From Aeromonas sp. FDAARGOS 1405 (lineage in GTDB: Bacteria; Pseudomonadota; Gammaproteobacteria; Enterobacterales; Aeromonadaceae): DNA of 64,000 bases. Position 1 is the first letter of the stretch. Each line of letters opens with the position of its first letter. The translations under genes were made by a program, and so were the position numbers. A model generated the notes under the pieces. It made no database searches. It saw nothing but the letters and a program-made list of their open reading frames with translations, and was not told the origin of the DNA. Shown here piece after piece: positions 1-8,308 of the stretch. The stretch spans positions 2,303,001-2,367,000 of the forward strand of contig NZ_CP077311.1 in assembly GCF_019048265.1 (NCBI RefSeq), read 5' to 3'.

Positions 1-1
1 T

Positions 2-961
2 CATCTGCTGCCGGTTACCCGATTGTTATCTCTGCTCAGTCTGTTCGCCTTCCTTGGCTTCTATCTCAGCCATCACCTCTGGTGGTTGGTCGGTCTCACT
101 CTGATTGCCAACTTTATCTACCCGACCCTGATGCCGGTAGGTGAGGCGCTGGCAACCCGCATGGTGGTGCAGGCGCATATCGACTACGGCAAGGTGCGGC
201 TGTGCGGCTCTTTTGCCTTTATCGTCGCCTCTACCCTGGTAGGGGCGCTGGTGGGCAACTTCGGTAGTGACTGGATTTTGCACACCATGGTGGCGGGGCT
301 GGTGCTGATGCTGCTGCTCAGCTGGCTGCCGCTCTATCCGGCGCCACAGGATAGTCAGGACGAGCGCGCCAAGGCGTCCTTGCTGGCAACCCTGCGCAGC
401 GCACCGGTGCGCCGTTTCCTGCTGCTGACCGCTCTGCTGCAGGGGAGCCACGCCGCTTATTACGGTTTCAGCGCCATCTACTGGAAGGAGCAAGGATATA
501 GCGGCACCATCATCGGCTATCTGTGGGCGCTCGGGGTGGTGGCGGAGATCTGTATGTTTGCCGCCGACAAGCGTTTCTTGCAGCGCTTTGGCGCCCAGAG
601 TCTCTTTATCGCCGGAGCCATCGGTTGTGTGGTGCGCTGGGTATTGCTGGGGGCCTCGACCGAGTTGTGGGTGCTGGTGCTGGGGCAATTGCTCCACTCG
701 GTGACGTTCGGTATGAGCCATCTGGGGGCGGTGCGCTTTATGACCCGTCAGCTACCGGCCGAGCAGTTGATCCCGACTCAGGCGCTCTATGCGGCCCTTG
801 GCCTCGGCATGACGGTGGCGGCCCTGATGGCACTCTGCGGCGTGCTGTTCGAGCCTCTCGGCGGCGGCATCTTCTTCCTGATGGTGCTGGTGGTCTTGCC
901 GGTGTTCTTCCTGCGGCTGCGTCCCTTTGCGCCGTCTGCGCAGGAGAGTGCTCCAGCCTGA
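2..961 (+). CDS. hcaT: HcaT/YfhS-like major facilitator transporter, 5' truncated by window edge
   Basis: Integral inner-membrane MFS transporter; the best match from memory is E. coli HcaT, the putative 3-phenylpropionate proton symporter. The frame is open to the first base, so the gene starts outside the window; 319 residues are visible against about 380 for the family. Conserved stretches are DYGKVRLCGSFAFI, the HAAYYGFSAIYWKEQGYS loop and the YLWALGVVAEI helix, all close to E. coli HcaT. Several hydrophobic helices follow and the C-terminus is short and cytoplasmic. No hca catabolic genes are next to it, so the substrate is not supported by context and may be something other than phenylpropionate. 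A strong hairpin terminator follows directly. Confidence 0.85.
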   Translation, partial: HLLPVTRLLSLLSLFAFLGFYLSHHLWWLVGLTLIANFIYPTLMPVGEALATRMVVQAHIDYGKVRLCGSFAFIVASTLVGALVGNFGSDWILHTMVAGLVLMLLLSWLPLYPAPQDSQDERAKASLLATLRSAPVRRFLLLTALLQGSHAAYYGFSAIYWKEQGYSGTIIGYLWALGVVAEICMFAADKRFLQRFGAQSLFIAGAIGCVVRWVLLGASTELWVLVLGQLLHSVTFGMSHLGAVRFMTRQLPAEQLIPTQALYAALGLGMTVAALMALCGVLFEPLGGGIFFLMVLVVLPVFFLRLRPFAPSAQESAPA

Positions 962-989
962 TATTTGTCTATTTGAATCATCTCCTCAC

Positions 990-1018
990 AAAAGGGAGAG
1001 CCACGGCTCTCCCTTTTT
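990..1018. terminator. Bidirectional Rho-independent terminator
   Basis: The stem GGGAGAGCC/GGCTCTCCC has a two-base loop. It is flanked by an A-run on the left and a T-run on the right, so it can end the plus-strand hcaT transcript and the convergent minus-strand metalloprotease transcript. Confidence 0.9.
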
Positions 1019-1038
1019 CGTTGTTGCAGTTTGCGGCG

Positions 1039-2256
1039 TTACTGCTGCTCGCCAAGATAGAGGCGGCTGAGACGGCGCCAGGTATCCGAGCCGATGGTGC
1101 CGGCAAGCAGCTCATTGGAGGCGGCATCAAAGCGTCCATCCGGCAGCCAGCCCAGTTGGGGCAGCAGTTGCGCCAGCGTCACGTCATTGTGTTGCAGTTC
1201 CCGCTCCAGCGCTTCCCAGAAGGCGCTCCCCTTGACGTAAAAGAGCGGGTAGTAGGAGCGATCGCCCGCCAGCACCTCGCGAGCTGCCCGATAGAGGCCG
1301 CTCTCGCGATGGGGCATCTGTTTGCCCCGCTCGGCCAGCTCGTTGACCGCCGTGACTTGATGCAGCCGAAAGCGGCGCAGCGCCTTGATGGCGAGGTACT
1401 CAGCGAGGCTCTCGTTGACCCAGGTGGGTTGTGGAGCAGAGTGGCGAGCGCTGAGGATATGCACCGCCTCGTGGGCCGAGGTGCGCAGCAGGCGCAAGGG
1501 GGCCTGTGGCGTCGGTTTGCCAGCCTCGGTGGGGTAGTTGGCGACAAACACCTGATCCCCGGCGGCGCCGCCAAGGGAGCGGGTCGCCACATCCCGCCCC
1601 AGCCACACCAGTTGCCATGGATGAGTGGGTGGCTCCACATCGAGCTGGAAGGCCAGATAGTCGATGATCTCATTCAGTTGCTGCTGCAAGGCTGGCAGAT
1701 CGAGCTGGTTGGCGGTCTCGTCATGGCTCAGCACCAGCCGCGGATCCGGCTTGGTGACGGGCACAGTGTCCAGACCAAATGGCAGGATCAGCGGCGGCTG
1801 GTTGACATCCGGCAGTGGTTGGCAGCTGCCATCCGGCAGACAAACCTTTCCTTGGCGACTCCCCATCTGGCGCACAAAGTTACCCCACTCGGTCAATAGC
1901 CACTGGTCAGGGGCAAACAGCAGCGACTGTTGGGCCGAGGCATCAGCACCCTCTGCCGGAGCCGGTGTGAGCGTGATCTGCCAGCCGATCTCCTTGCAGG
2001 AGAAGGGCTGGTTGAGGGCAACCGGCTGGTTGTCTGCAAGGCAGACCAGCGCGGGGGAAACCGGCGTGGCACTGCCCGGCAACTGACGAGCGGGGAGCAG
2101 GGTAAAGGGAGGTTTGCCCTGCATAGTGAGGTGCACTTGCAGCACATTGGCGCTGGCGCCCTGCTCGATAAGGTAGCGGGGGCCGTTCGCGTCATTGCCA
2201 GCGCAGGCCCACAGCGGCAGCAGCCACAGGGCAAACAGGGTGATATGACGACTCAT
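1039..2256 (-). CDS. Predicted secreted/lipoprotein HExxH metallopeptidase-like protein
   Basis: No named family was recognised. The 405-residue protein begins with a signal peptide ending LWLLPLWAC, a plausible though imperfect lipobox, so it is probably an outer-membrane or periplasmic lipoprotein. Near residue 265 is HEAVH followed 18 residues later by ESLAEYLA, the HExxH...E arrangement of gluzincin zinc peptidases. The N-terminal ~110 residues (LPARQLPG, CLADNQPV) contain cysteines and look like a beta-rich accessory domain. The ATG at 2256 is preferred over an upstream in-frame start because it opens a clean signal peptide and lies 7 bp after the XRE regulator stop, suggesting co-transcription. 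Catalytic activity is an inference from the motif only. Confidence 0.7.
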   Translation of the reverse strand: MSRHITLFALWLLPLWACAGNDANGPRYLIEQGASANVLQVHLTMQGKPPFTLLPARQLPGSATPVSPALVCLADNQPVALNQPFSCKEIGWQITLTPAPAEGADASAQQSLLFAPDQWLLTEWGNFVRQMGSRQGKVCLPDGSCQPLPDVNQPPLILPFGLDTVPVTKPDPRLVLSHDETANQLDLPALQQQLNEIIDYLAFQLDVEPPTHPWQLVWLGRDVATRSLGGAAGDQVFVANYPTEAGKPTPQAPLRLLRTSAHEAVHILSARHSAPQPTWVNESLAEYLAIKALRRFRLHQVTAVNELAERGKQMPHRESGLYRAAREVLAGDRSYYPLFYVKGSAFWEALERELQHNDVTLAQLLPQLGWLPDGRFDAASNELLAGTIGSDTWRRLSRLYLGEQQ

Positions 2257-2263
2257 AAGAGGG

Positions 2264-2473
2264 TTAGCGCTCCTGCTCGTAGCCCAGCAGATCGCCGGGC
2301 TGGCATTTGAGTTCACGGCAGATGGCCTCCAGGGTGGAGAAGCGCACCGCCTTGGCGTGGCCATTCTTGAGGATCGAGAGGTTGGCCTCGGTGATGTCGA
2401 TGCGCTGGGCCAGTTCGCGGGCGGTCATTTTGCGCTCGGCCAGCAGGGCATCGAGCCGGATGATAATGGGCAT
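2264..2473 (-). CDS. YozG-like XRE/Cro-CI family transcriptional regulator
   Basis: A 69-residue single helix-turn-helix protein (MTARELAQRIDITEANLSI, then STLEAICRELKCQPGDLL). These short regulators are typically encoded next to DUF2975 membrane proteins, and here the DUF2975 gene ends 7 bp upstream, so the two are very likely one operon. It probably autoregulates the locus. The palindromes at 3266-3347 are candidate operators. The target genes beyond its own operon cannot be read from sequence. Confidence 0.85.
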   Translation of the reverse strand: MPIIIRLDALLAERKMTARELAQRIDITEANLSILKNGHAKAVRFSTLEAICRELKCQPGDLLGYEQER

Positions 2474-2480
2474 GGGATCC

Positions 2481-3092
2481 TCACACCGTCAGTTGTTGTT
2501 CATCGGCCAGCTGCTTTGCTTCCCGCATCACCAGTGCCAGCGCCGAGACGATCAATCCACCCAGCAGCAGCTGAAAGTTTGAGGAGCTGATATTGATGGT
2601 GCAGTACAGTTCAGGGCCATGCAGAGTGAGCACTATATCCAGCAGTGGCGTGGTGATGATCTCGGCGATGAAACTGGCACACAGCAGCAGTCCGATCATC
2701 TTGTAACGACGGATCTGGCCGAAGGTGAACAGCATAGCGCGTCGATAGCCACGAAACAGCTGGAGCAGTTGCCACAGGATGAGCATGAAAACTACATCAG
2801 GCAGCAGCATGACCAGGGTCGCCAGCAGGCGGGTTCCCATACTGAGGGAGTAGTCGGCAATCGAGGGGGCCGGAGTGGTCACTACTGGCGAGGGCATGTT
2901 CAGTGGGACATTGCGGAGTGTGGAACCGTCATTCACTGCCAGGGCATCGACCAGCTCCTGATGCAGATAGTCGTTGCCACCCAACAGGTGTGACCAGGCT
3001 CCCATGACGGTCATAAGTGGTGTGGCCACCAGTGCAAATAGTAGAACCCACTCGATCAGGCTGCTCATTCGTTCGAGCTTGTTGTGTTTCAT
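2481..3092 (-). CDS. DUF2975 family membrane protein
   Basis: A 203-residue protein with four hydrophobic segments (about 12-32, 88-110, 128-150 and 172-192), matching the DUF2975 pattern: an N-terminal helix, an extracytoplasmic loop, then a three-helix bundle ending in a cytoplasmic tail. The ATG at 3092 has a GGAG ribosome site. Function is unknown; the family recurs beside YozG-like XRE regulators, as it does here, suggesting a membrane partner of the regulator (inference). The N-terminal 30 residues are duplicated in the mini-ORF immediately upstream, whose TAA ends 3 bp before this ATG. Confidence 0.85.
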   Translation of the reverse strand: MKHNKLERMSSLIEWVLLFALVATPLMTVMGAWSHLLGGNDYLHQELVDALAVNDGSTLRNVPLNMPSPVVTTPAPSIADYSLSMGTRLLATLVMLLPDVVFMLILWQLLQLFRGYRRAMLFTFGQIRRYKMIGLLLCASFIAEIITTPLLDIVLTLHGPELYCTINISSSNFQLLLGGLIVSALALVMREAKQLADEQQLTV

Positions 3093-3095
3093 CGT

Positions 3096-3212
3096 TTATC
3101 TCCAGATGGAATGTGACAGAAAGATTAGGGCCATGAACGGTGCTGCCAGCAGGGTCAGCAGCAGGAACCATTCGATGAGGTCGCTGATGTGTCCGAGCGT
3201 GTGGTGTTTCAT
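3096..3212 (-). CDS. 38-residue membrane mini-protein, partial copy of the DUF2975 N-terminus
   Basis: Begins MKHHTLGHISDLIEWF and is one hydrophobic helix followed by LSHSIWR and a stop. It aligns without gaps to the first 30 residues of the downstream DUF2975 protein (15 of 30 identical, including MKH, LIEW and the P-x-M end of the helix). Its ATG is preceded by AGAGGTG, a better ribosome site than that of the full gene, and its stop is 3 bp from the next ATG, so coupled translation is plausible. It may be a small membrane peptide or a leader, or a remnant of a duplicated gene. An upstream in-frame start lacks a ribosome site. Confidence 0.6.
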   Translation of the reverse strand: MKHHTLGHISDLIEWFLLLTLLAAPFMALIFLSHSIWR

Positions 3213-3265
3213 CGTTTCACCTCTTGCTTGAAAGAGAAAGATGGAGCGTGCGCGCATGAAATTAT

Positions 3266-3347
3266 TGTTTATCAATAAACAGGCGCTAGTGTTTATCGTT
3301 TTACGATATAGTGTCAAGGCTGAATTTATTGAAAAACGATAAATTCA
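3266..3347. promoter_or_regulatory. Cluster of palindromes, candidate operator region of the XRE/DUF2975 operon
   Basis: AT-rich region upstream of the minus-strand mini-ORF. It contains TGTTTATCAATAAACA (3266-3281), the inverted pair TTTATCGTTTT (3292-3302)/AAAACGATAAA (3333-3343), an inner ATCGT-TTT-ACGAT, and TGAATTTAT/ATAAATTCA (3321-3347). The repeated TTTATCGTTTT half-site suggests binding by the neighbouring HTH regulator (inference). Confidence 0.5.
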
Positions 3348-3436
3348 ATCTGACTGCAGGGGGATGACTTTTGGCTGTCGCCTCTCTAGACTGGCGAGGT
3401 TGTATACAAAAACTCAACATCTACAAGGGGTTATCG

Positions 3437-6400
3437 ATGCACCAGGGATGGCTGCTGATCGGATTGTCGCTCATCTATCTTGGGCTGCTGTTTCTGATCG
3501 CCTTCGTGGCAGACAAGCACAAACGGCACCGTCTCAAGGGGCAACCGCTGCTCTACAGCCTGTCGCTGGCGGTCTACTGCACTTCCTGGACCTTCTTCGG
3601 CACAGTGGGGCAGGCGAGTGAATCCCCTTGGTCACCGGTGCCCATTTACCTTGGCCCCATGCTGGTCTTTCTGTTTGGCTGGCGGCTACTGGCCCGCCTT
3701 ATTCTGGTGGCCAAGCGCGAGCACATCACCTCCATAGCCGACTTTATCGCCGCCCGTTACGGCAAATCCCAGCGGCTTGCCATGGTGATCGCCCTCATCG
3801 CCATCATGGGGATCCTCCCCTATCTGGTGTTGCAGCTCAAAGCCATCGTTACCGGGCTGGATCTGCTGATGGTCAACAGCGGCGGCATCAGCCCGACCAG
3901 CAACACCAGCGAATTGGCGCTCGGGGTCACTCTGCTGCTGGCGCTGTTCAGCATCCTGTTCGGCACCCGCCATCTCGATGCCACCGAGCACCACAGGGGG
4001 ATGGTGGTAGCCATCGCCTTCGAGTCGGTGGTCAAATTGCTGGCCTTTATCGCGGTGGGGGGCTTCGCCCTCTGGCTGATCCTGAGCAAACCGGGCGAGG
4101 CTCACGAGGTGGTGACTCGCGACTTCTTTGCACAGGTGGTGGCGGTGAGCCCTGGCAACCTGCTGGAGCTTGCCATCTATACGGTGCTGGCGATGTGCGC
4201 CGTCATCTGCCTGCCGCGCCAGTTTCATGTGACTGTGGTGGAGAACAATCAGGGACAGGATCTGCATTGGGCGCGCTGGATCTTCCCGCTCTACCTGTTC
4301 GTGATGGGGCTCTTTATCTGGCCGCTGGCGCTGGCGGGCAAGCAGTGGGTGGGGGCCGACATGGCCTCCGACACCTATGTGATCAGCCTGCCGATGGCCC
4401 TCGGGTTCGATGGCATGGCAATGCTGGCGTTTCTCGGCGGCACCTCGGCGGCCACCGGCATGGTGATCGTCTGCACCATCGCGTTGGCGATCATGGTGAG
4501 CAACGATCTGGTGCTGCCGGTGCTGCTGCGCCGCTTCTGGCGGCAGGGGCGTGACGAGCGGCTGGTACGGCTGCTGTTGCAGGTGCGCCGTGGCGCCATC
4601 TTGCTGATCTTGCTGGCGGCCTGGGGGCTCTACCTTTGGCTCGGCGATCTCACCAGCTTGTCGCGCATCGGCTATCTCTCTTTTGGCGCGGTGGCCCAGT
4701 TTGCGCCAGCCCTGCTGCTCGGTCTTTACTGGCGTCACGGCAATCGCAAGGGGGTCTATCTTGGGTTGAGCCTCGGGGTGAGCCTCTGGTTCGTCACCCT
4801 GCTGGTGGAGAGCGGGCTGCTGGCCGGTTCACCGCTGGCCGAACTGCTGGCACCGCCGGACTGGCCCGCATTTCGCGAGCTGAGTCTCGGAGCCTGGTGC
4901 ATCTTCCTGAGCCTGCTATTCAACCTGCTCGGTTATGTGGCGGGCTCGCTGCTGTCGCGCCCTGCGGTGAGCGAGCGGCTGCAGGCGGCCAACTTTGTCG
5001 GCAAGCCGAGTCGCGATACCGCCGCCCTCTATCAGGCGCGGGTCTCGGTCAAGGAGCTGGAGATGCTGGCGGCCCGCTTTGTCGGCTCAAGCCGGGTCAA
5101 ACGCGCCTTTGGTCGTTTCGCCGGTGAGCGGGGCGGCACCCTGGCGCCCCAGATGCAGGCTTCGGCCGAGCTTATCGCTCACACCGAGCGGCTGCTGGCG
5201 GGGGTGTTTGGTACCTCATCGGCACGGCTGGTGCTCGCCTCTGCCCTGCAGGGGCGCAACATGCAGCTCGAGGAGATCGCCACCATCGTCGATGAAGCCT
5301 CCGACGTTTTTCGCTTCAACCGCGGCCTGCTGCAGGGTGCGATCGAGCATATCGGGCAGGGGATCTCGGTGGTGGACAGGGAGCTTCGGCTGGTGGCCTG
5401 GAACCGCCGTTACATCGAGCTGTTCCACTATCCGCCCGGGCTTATTCAGGCAGGGCGCCCCATTGAAGAGATCATCCGCTACAACGCGCAGCAGGGGCTC
5501 TGTGGCCCCGGCGATATCGAGGATCATGTGGCGCGGCGGGTCGCCTTTATGAAGCGGGGCAGCGCCCATATCTCGGCGCGGGAGCGCCCGGATGGGCGAG
5601 TAATCGAGATGCAGGGCAACCCCATGCCCGCCGGTGGTTTTGTCATGACCTTTACTGACATCACCCCGTTTCGCGATGCCGAACGGGTGCTGCGCGAAGC
5701 GAACGAACATCTGGAGGCACGGGTGGCCGAGCGCACCCGTGAGCTCTCCGAGCTCAACCGTCAACTATTGCTGGTGAACCAGCAGGTGGAGCGGGCCAAC
5801 CACTCCAAGAGTCGCTTTCTGGCGGCGGTCAGCCACGATCTGACCCAGCCCCTCAATGCGGCCAAGCTGTTTACCTCCTCCCTGCTGGAGATGTTGCCCG
5901 CCGAGGGGGAACCGGCACGTATCGCCCACCATATCGACGATGCGCTGGGGGCGACCGAGGATCTCATTAGCGATCTGCTCGATATCTCGCGGCTTGAAGC
6001 GGGCAAATTCAAAGCCAGGAAACTCGACTTCGCCCTGCATGACTTGTTCGACAACCTCAAGGCGGAATTTGGGGTATTGGCACAGGCGGGGGGGATCCAC
6101 TTCTCGGTGGTGGAGAGCAAGCATGCGGTGCATAGCGATGTGCGGCTGCTGCGCCGGGTGTTGCAGAATTTCCTGACCAATGCGTTTCGCTACAATCCGG
6201 GGGGGCGGGTGCTGCTCGGTTGTCGCAGGTCAGGAAGCAAGATCCGCATCGAGGTGTGGGACAACGGCCCCGGTATCCCGCAGGACAAGCAGGAGGCTAT
6301 TTTTGACGAGTTCTCCCGTCTCGATCACTCCCGTACCGCCAAGGAGCAGGGGCTGGGTCTGGGGCTCGCCATCGCCCGCGGCATCTCGCAGGTGCTTGGC

Positions 6401-6892
6401 CATCAGCTCACCCTGCAAAGCTGGCCGGGCAAGGGATCGGTCTTTGCGGTGACCCTCAATCTGGCCACCCGACCGGTTGTCCCTCAACAGTTGGTGGCGC
6501 CTGTAGTACGCGATAGCCAGCTGGAAGGCGTAGCTGTGCTCTGCATCGACAATGAGCGGGATATTCTGACCGCCATGAGCACTTTGCTCAGCCGTTGGGG
6601 CTGCGAGGTGCGTTGCGCCGTCGATCTGGCCGAAGCCGAAGCGCTGGTGGCAGACGGGTTTGTGCCGAGATTGGTGCTCTCCGACTATCACCTCGACGAT
6701 GGCAAGACCGGGCTGGAGGCGCTGGCTGCGCTGCAACAGGTGTGTGGTGACGAGTTGGGGGGCATCGTCATCAGCGCCGATCGCAAGAGCGAGTTGCAGG
6801 TGCAGATCCGTGAGCGAGGGTATGGCTACATCAGCAAGCCGGTCAAACCGCTCAAACTGCGGGCCCTGATGAACAGCCTGCTGCTGAGGTAA
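3437..6892 (+). CDS. Hybrid sensor kinase: Na+/solute symporter domain + PAS + histidine kinase + receiver
   Basis: An 1151-residue inner-membrane protein. Residues ~1-500 form a 12-13 helix SSF (PutP-like) domain. A cytoplasmic linker, a PAS domain (~630-750, EHIGQGISVVDRELRLVAWN) and a coiled coil lead to HisKA with SHDLTQPLNAAK (phospho-acceptor His about 800). An HATPase follows with DNGPGIP and GLGLGLAIARG, then a C-terminal receiver with acceptor Asp about 1083 in LVLSDYHLDDG. The layout is like the CbrA-type kinases that sense uptake through a transporter domain, but with a fused receiver. The ATG at 3437 has AAGGGG upstream; an earlier in-frame TTG has no such signal. No response regulator gene lies beside it, so its output partner is unknown. 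Confidence 0.85.
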   Translation: MHQGWLLIGLSLIYLGLLFLIAFVADKHKRHRLKGQPLLYSLSLAVYCTSWTFFGTVGQASESPWSPVPIYLGPMLVFLFGWRLLARLILVAKREHITSIADFIAARYGKSQRLAMVIALIAIMGILPYLVLQLKAIVTGLDLLMVNSGGISPTSNTSELALGVTLLLALFSILFGTRHLDATEHHRGMVVAIAFESVVKLLAFIAVGGFALWLILSKPGEAHEVVTRDFFAQVVAVSPGNLLELAIYTVLAMCAVICLPRQFHVTVVENNQGQDLHWARWIFPLYLFVMGLFIWPLALAGKQWVGADMASDTYVISLPMALGFDGMAMLAFLGGTSAATGMVIVCTIALAIMVSNDLVLPVLLRRFWRQGRDERLVRLLLQVRRGAILLILLAAWGLYLWLGDLTSLSRIGYLSFGAVAQFAPALLLGLYWRHGNRKGVYLGLSLGVSLWFVTLLVESGLLAGSPLAELLAPPDWPAFRELSLGAWCIFLSLLFNLLGYVAGSLLSRPAVSERLQAANFVGKPSRDTAALYQARVSVKELEMLAARFVGSSRVKRAFGRFAGERGGTLAPQMQASAELIAHTERLLAGVFGTSSARLVLASALQGRNMQLEEIATIVDEASDVFRFNRGLLQGAIEHIGQGISVVDRELRLVAWNRRYIELFHYPPGLIQAGRPIEEIIRYNAQQGLCGPGDIEDHVARRVAFMKRGSAHISARERPDGRVIEMQGNPMPAGGFVMTFTDITPFRDAERVLREANEHLEARVAERTRELSELNRQLLLVNQQVERANHSKSRFLAAVSHDLTQPLNAAKLFTSSLLEMLPAEGEPARIAHHIDDALGATEDLISDLLDISRLEAGKFKARKLDFALHDLFDNLKAEFGVLAQAGGIHFSVVESKHAVHSDVRLLRRVLQNFLTNAFRYNPGGRVLLGCRRSGSKIRIEVWDNGPGIPQDKQEAIFDEFSRLDHSRTAKEQGLGLGLAIARGISQVLGHQLTLQSWPGKGSVFAVTLNLATRPVVPQQLVAPVVRDSQLEGVAVLCIDNERDILTAMSTLLSRWGCEVRCAVDLAEAEALVADGFVPRLVLSDYHLDDGKTGLEALAALQQVCGDELGGIVISADRKSELQVQIRERGYGYISKPVKPLKLRALMNSLLLR

Positions 6893-6908
6893 ACAGGGGG
6901 GATGTTGC

Positions 6909-7520
6909 TTATGGCTCCATAAGGGGCTCAATAAAATCGGCTACCTTGTCGCGGATTTTGGGCTGGGCCGCCGGGGTGGGATGAATACCATCGTTCATCA
7001 TAAGTTCAGGGCGCAGCGCAATATCATCCATGAAGAAGGGCAGCAGGGGCAGATCGTTAGCCTGGGCCAACTCGGGAAAGATCTGTTCAAACTGGCGCAG
7101 ATAGCGGGCACCGTAGTTGCGGGGAAGCTGGATTTGGGTCAACACCACACGGGTCTGCTGCGCCTTGGCGAGCGCGATCATACTGGCCAGATTCTGGCGG
7201 GTAATGGTCGGTGCGAAGCCGCGCAGGCCATCGTTGCCCCCCAGTTCGATCAGCAGCCAGTCCGGCTTGTGCTCCTTCAGCAGGGCGGGCAGACGGGCCA
7301 GAGCCCCTTGTGTCGTTTCACCGCTGATGCTTGCATTGAGCAGGGTGTGTTTGCCCCCCTCTGCCTGCCATTTCTGGTTGAGCAGGGCGGGCCAGCTCTG
7401 CTCAACCTGCATCTGATAGCCGGCGCTCAGGCTGTCTCCCAGTACCAGCAGGGTCTGGGCCTGAGCCGACGAGAGCAGGCTGCCGAGGCCAACGAACAAG
7501 GCAAACAGAATACGCACCAT
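6909..7520 (-). CDS. tesA: Acyl-CoA thioesterase I / lysophospholipase L1 (SGNH hydrolase)
   Basis: Periplasmic multifunctional esterase (thioesterase I/protease I/lysophospholipase L1). It has a signal peptide ending SSAQAQ, block I LVLGDSLSAGYQM with the nucleophile Ser, block III ELGGNDGLRG, and the block V DGIHPTPAAQ catalytic Asp-His pair. Length (203 residues) is normal. It is divergent from ybbA with about 56 bp between starts, the same tesA/ybbA-ybbP arrangement as in E. coli. The ATG at 7520 was chosen over an adjacent upstream TTG. It converges on the hybrid kinase gene with only 16 bp between stops and no obvious terminator. Confidence 0.95.
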   Translation of the reverse strand: MVRILFALFVGLGSLLSSAQAQTLLVLGDSLSAGYQMQVEQSWPALLNQKWQAEGGKHTLLNASISGETTQGALARLPALLKEHKPDWLLIELGGNDGLRGFAPTITRQNLASMIALAKAQQTRVVLTQIQLPRNYGARYLRQFEQIFPELAQANDLPLLPFFMDDIALRPELMMNDGIHPTPAAQPKIRDKVADFIEPLMEP

Positions 7521-7576
7521 CAATTCAACTCCCGCTATGGATTGTCATCAAGGGATTGGAACAAAGGATACAGAGC

Positions 7577-8272
7577 ATGAGTTCAACCCCCATTATTGTC
7601 GTCAAGGGCCTCGGCAAATCGGTTCGCCTCGGCCAGGAAAGCCTCACCATCCTTGAAGGGATCGATCTGCAAGTCAATAGCGGCGAGACGGTGGCCCTGG
7701 TTGGCGCCTCCGGCTCCGGCAAGTCCACCCTACTGGGACTGCTGGCCGGGCTCGATCTGCCAAGCCAAGGAGATATCGAGATCCTCGGCAAATCCCTTGG
7801 CGAGCTGGATGAAGAGGGGCGGGCCCGATTGCGCGCCGAGCAGATCGGCTTTGTGTTCCAGTCGTTCCTGCTGCTCCCGACCATGACGGCGCTGGAGAAT
7901 GTGATGCTGCCTGCCGAGCTGCGTGGCGAGCGCCACTGCGAACCAAGAGCCCGCGAGCTGCTGGCCGCGGTCGGCCTTGGTGAGCGGTTGCACCATCTGC
8001 CGCCACGGCTCTCTGGTGGTGAGCAGCAGCGGGTGGCCATCGCTCGCGCCTTTATGGCCCGTCCAAGCCTGCTGCTGGCGGATGAGCCGACCGGCAACCT
8101 CGACAGCAAGACCGGCGAGAAGGTGATCGAGCTGCTGTTTGAACTCAATCGCAAGCACGGCACCACCCTGGTAGTAGTGACCCATGATCATCAGCTGGCC
8201 GAGCGTTGCCAGCGGCAACTGGTCATGACGGCGGGCAGACTGGATCGCGAGGTGGCCCATGATGTGGTGTAA
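7577..8272 (+). CDS. ybbA: ABC transporter ATP-binding protein YbbA
   Basis: A 231-residue LolD/MacB-type ATPase with Walker [11 protein letters not shown]-loop [18 protein letters not shown], signature LSGGEQQR, Walker B LLLADEPT and an H-loop His in VVVTHD. It pairs with the FtsX-like permease YbbP encoded 36 bp downstream. The ATG at 7577 has AAAGGA upstream; an in-frame TTG seven codons earlier is less likely. The E. coli counterpart is an uncharacterised exporter-class complex, probably mechanotransmitting rather than importing (family inference). Confidence 0.93.
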   Translation: MSSTPIIVVKGLGKSVRLGQESLTILEGIDLQVNSGETVALVGASGSGKSTLLGLLAGLDLPSQGDIEILGKSLGELDEEGRARLRAEQIGFVFQSFLLLPTMTALENVMLPAELRGERHCEPRARELLAAVGLGERLHHLPPRLSGGEQQRVAIARAFMARPSLLLADEPTGNLDSKTGEKVIELLFELNRKHGTTLVVVTHDHQLAERCQRQLVMTAGRLDREVAHDVV

Positions 8273-8308
8273 CGGAGTGAGCTGCGGATCAGGCGGGAGA
8301 TACAAGGG

